A stretch of 64,000 nt of DNA from Malania oleifera (lineage: Eukaryota > Streptophyta > Magnoliopsida > Santalales > Ximeniaceae): NCBI RefSeq assembly GCF_029873635.1, contig NC_080422.1:9083764-9147763 (forward strand). Reading direction: 5' to 3'. Shown here piece after piece: positions 61,450 through 64,000 of this stretch. The translations under genes were made by a program, and so were the position numbers. Below the pieces are notes generated by a model. It was not told the origin of the DNA. It saw nothing but the letters and a program-made list of their open reading frames with translations, and did no database searches. The number at the start of each line of letters is the position of its first letter. Positions within the stretch are counted from its first letter, which is position 1.

Positions 61450-63313
61450 TAGTCTTTCATCTTGGTACCCATACTTTCTTGGGTCTAATTGGTTTAACAA
61501 GGGATGATTCCTTAATTCTCCATACTTGTTTAATTTTCACACCCTTTCTCTTAAATGGACATTCAAACTTTATATGCCCCTTTTTCTTACATTGATAGCA
61601 TATGGTGTTTGTGTAAGCATTAAGGGATGTGCTTGCATTATCTTTGGAAACTTTTGAGAAATAACCCATGTAAAGACTCTTTTTTTTTTTTTTTTACAAC
61701 TCCATTGAAACCAATGCTTTCTTTGTTTAATGACATTCTTTGTGAGCCAATCATCTTATCAATGTTTTCCTTTCCTTTTGTAAAGCTGTAAATAATTTTA
61801 TCCTTATCTTTGATTTGATTCTTGAGATCATTTAACTCTATGTCGTTCTTATTATCAACCTTCTTTAATGATTTCTCTAGCTCTAGAGATAATTTTCTTA
61901 TTCTATCCTCTAATCCAGAAATATATATATCTTTCTCATATACCGTAGAGGATAGGGATCGAAGGTCTTCTATCATTTGTTCATTCTTGCTTTCTAGTTT
62001 CTTGATTTTCAAGTTGTTTTCTTTTTCAGCAAGAGTTTTGGATTCTATTTCCTTCATTGCCGATTCATACTTATGTTCTATTTTCTTGATCCTTGAATCA
62101 TTTTCTCTTTCAGCATTTCTAAGGGATTCTAATTCTTTCATTATACTTTCATTTTTATTCTTCAATGAAGTATTTTGTTTATTTGCTTTCATCATCATCT
62201 TATGTACTTTAATAGATCATTTTGTAGTTCTTCATAGGATGTCATACCCTCATCACTTGATTCATCACTACAAGAATTATTTGAAGATTTAGTTGAGGAG
62301 CTTTCTTCATTATTTCATGCCATAAAGCACATGTAAGCAACCTCTTAGTCACTTATTTCATTCTCCGAATGACTTATACTATCCCAAGTAGTGGCTTTCA
62401 TGGCCTTCTTGTTTTTATTTTTAGACTCTTTCTTTAATAGTGGACATTCCAGTTTTAAATGTCTATCTTTGTTGCAATTATAACATGTAGGAGTTTTATT
62501 CTTTGATTTCTTTTTGGCTGATATCTTTTTCTTCTAATTCGGAGTCTTGATTTCTTCTTTTGAATTTGTTTCTCCTTCTTAGTATCCTTGCTAGTTTTTT
62601 AGATATAAAGGCTTCTTCATCTTCTTCCATTTCACTACTTGAGTTTTCTTCTAAGGCTTTAAAGGCTATTGTTTCTTGGGCTTTAGTTTTCCCACTCTTT
62701 TCATTCATTGCCATTTCATATGTGAGAAGAGAACCTACAAGCTCATCTAAGGAAGTGGTTTTTAGATTTCTTCCTTCCGTTATAGTAGTGGATTTTGGTT
62801 CCCATTTAGGTGGCAGCCCTCTAAGAATTTTCCTTATCATCTAATAAGTAGTGTAGGTTTTTCCTAATGCATTTAGGGAATTGATTATGTGAGTGAACCT
62901 AGTAAACATATTTGTAATTGATTCGTCCGGGTCATCTTAAAGGCTTCATACTCACTTGTGAGCATATCAACCCTATTATCCCTAACATCCGTTGCTCCTT
63001 CATAAGTAACTTCTAACTTATCCCATATTTCCTTAGCTGATTTACAAGCCATTACTCGATTAAATTCATTAGCATCCAAGGCACAATATAAAGCATTTAT
63101 AGCACTTGAATTTGTTTGGAGCATTTTATAATCTTGATCGATCATATCTTTCTTCTCTTTTGGGATTTGTTTTCCATCTACTATCTGAGTGGGAATTTGA
63201 TCTCCATCTATAACAACTTCTCATACTTTTCAATTCATCGTTTGGAGATAGATTTGCATTCTCTTTTTTCAAAACATGTAATTCAAACCACAAAAGATAG
63301 GACGCCTAGTTGA
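61450..63313 (-). pseudogene. Gag region of Sirevirus-type element N
   Basis: Sirevirus-like gag in order: N-terminal UBN2-type domain (about 63145-62550, with words SAKEIWDKLEVTYEG and ILRGLPPKWEPK), first zinc knuckle near 62470, a charged coiled coil of about 150 residues (about 62200-61730), and second zinc knuckle near 61580, ending in WVP-type residues as in Sirevirus gag just before protease. Gag packages element RNA. The region is broken at a few points. Confidence 0.75.
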
Positions 63314-63412
63314 AGATTGTCCCTCTCCAAAGGGAGCTACGCCTATGTTTGCCATATGGATCTTTTTATAACTACTTGTTAGGATTTGTTTTAACTTGGA
63401 TCTGATACCAAT

Positions 63413-64000
63413 TGAAATTACGAATAGCTTCTCAAGAGGGGGGGGGTGAATTGGATTCTAAAATTTTCATTTAATTCCTTCTAAGTTACCTTAAACTTCT
63501 TTTATTTCTTTTAACCAATTCTTGACTTGTTTGTTTAATTCTTTAATCAATCAAGAACTTAGTTCTTTCATCCAATCAATAACACAATCAAACATTCAAT
63601 CTTCAACCACACTTTGAAAGTAGAAACAACCAAACAATTAATCACAATTTCCAAACCAATACACTCAATTTGATTCCCAAATATAAATTCACTTTAGCAT
63701 AATAAGATTGATGTAAAATTTAAGTTTTAACACTTTTTGGAATACAAACACTATCCAATCAATCTCAATCTTTGTACCTATCAATCACAATATATCTTTT
63801 GTTGTCAGCCCTGGATATGAAATTGTAAGCCCTCTTGTTGAATTATAATTTATACTTAGCTGATATAGATTTGCTTCTTCAATATGTTTTTCAACAACAC
63901 ATTCACACTCTTCTCAATATTCGAAACTCAACAAAACTCTCAGTTAATTTATCCTTGGGCTGTTAACCAAGTAATGTACTCCCGTATCGTTTCCGCAAGA
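63413..64000 (-). repeat. 5' LTR of element N (partial, runs off window)
   Basis: The plus-strand start is TGAAATTACGAATAGC, beside the primer site (plus GGATCTGATACCAATTG). It aligns base for base with 58249 onward. Confidence 0.85.

Larger units (their letters stand above)
58249..64000 (-). mobile_element. Sirevirus-type element N with gag but no recognisable pol; continues past the window
   Basis: Reading right to left: 5' LTR (from beyond 64000 to 63413), Met-type primer site (about 63398-63412), gag region (about 63313-61450), a 1.2 kb non-coding region with polypurine-type tracts, then the 3' LTR (60254-58249). The gag parts are the UBN2-type domain, a first CCHC knuckle (near 62430-62500), a long coiled coil and a second CCHC knuckle (CYQCKKKGHIKFEC near 61570-61590). 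No protease, integrase, RT or RNase H is recognised, so it looks non-autonomous. Gag is broken at a few points. Where the LTRs can be compared (about 235 bp) they differ by about 5-6% by eye. Confidence 0.78.

Noticed and set aside
61822-62292. A 156-residue plus-strand frame rich in Ser and Phe
   Set aside because: Antisense of the coiled-coil part of gag in element N; the composition is a mirror of Lys/Glu codons.
19460-63412. tRNA gene fragments at CTGATACCA words
   Set aside because: These are retroelement primer sites; no cloverleaf surrounds them.

Overview
This window is plant nuclear DNA, most likely from a eudicot with a repeat-rich genome. The evidence is AT-rich intergenic sequence, plant-type LTR retrotransposons primed by initiator-Met tRNA (Del/Tekay chromoviruses, Sirevirus-type Copia, an Ogre/Tat-type LTR), CACTA transposon ends, TRIM-like elements, and two plant-specific dirigent genes. 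I see no rRNA, tRNA, CRISPR array or bacterial-type operon. The species cannot be named from the sequence alone.

Only two host genes are supportable. An intact single-exon dirigent gene of the DIR-a (pinoresinol-type) subfamily lies at 40083-40655. A decayed paralogue lies at 22928-23827, split by a 400 bp solo LTR. Both have a TATATAA box a short distance upstream of the ATG and similar termini, so they look like an old local duplication about 17 kb apart, later separated by retroelements.

Layout: 1-1550 is the 3' end of a degraded Copia element. 2.6-21.4 kb is a nested pile. Chromovirus A (+) has chromovirus C (-) inserted in its 3' end; C carries solo LTR B in its own LTR and Sirevirus solo LTR D in its integrase region, and is cut off by Sirevirus LTR E and the Sirevirus remnant F. 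21.4-26.8 kb is mostly host intergenic DNA with the broken dirigent gene, a TRIM-like element and a LINE/SINE tail. 26.8-31.0 kb is Sirevirus G with a chromovirus-type LTR (J) in its gag start. 31.5-31.8 kb is a CACTA end. 32.2-36.4 kb is a small, well-bounded Copia element (L). 37.2-37.8 kb is a second TRIM-like copy. 39.2-41.6 kb holds the intact dirigent gene between diverged inverted repeats. 42.3-47.0 kb has Sirevirus pieces I and H. From 47.1 kb to the end is chromovirus K (-), whose 5' LTR contains an Ogre-type solo LTR (M, 54782-58208) and then a gag-only Sirevirus (N) running off the window.

The most striking unexplained pattern is regulatory. Eleven LTRs from two unrelated superfamilies carry a dense cluster of short, near-palindromic motifs just upstream of the TATA box. 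Each Sirevirus family has its own motif version, while the five chromovirus LTRs share one. A gag-only Sirevirus with an array of primer-site-like motifs in its 3' non-coding region is the second most interesting item.
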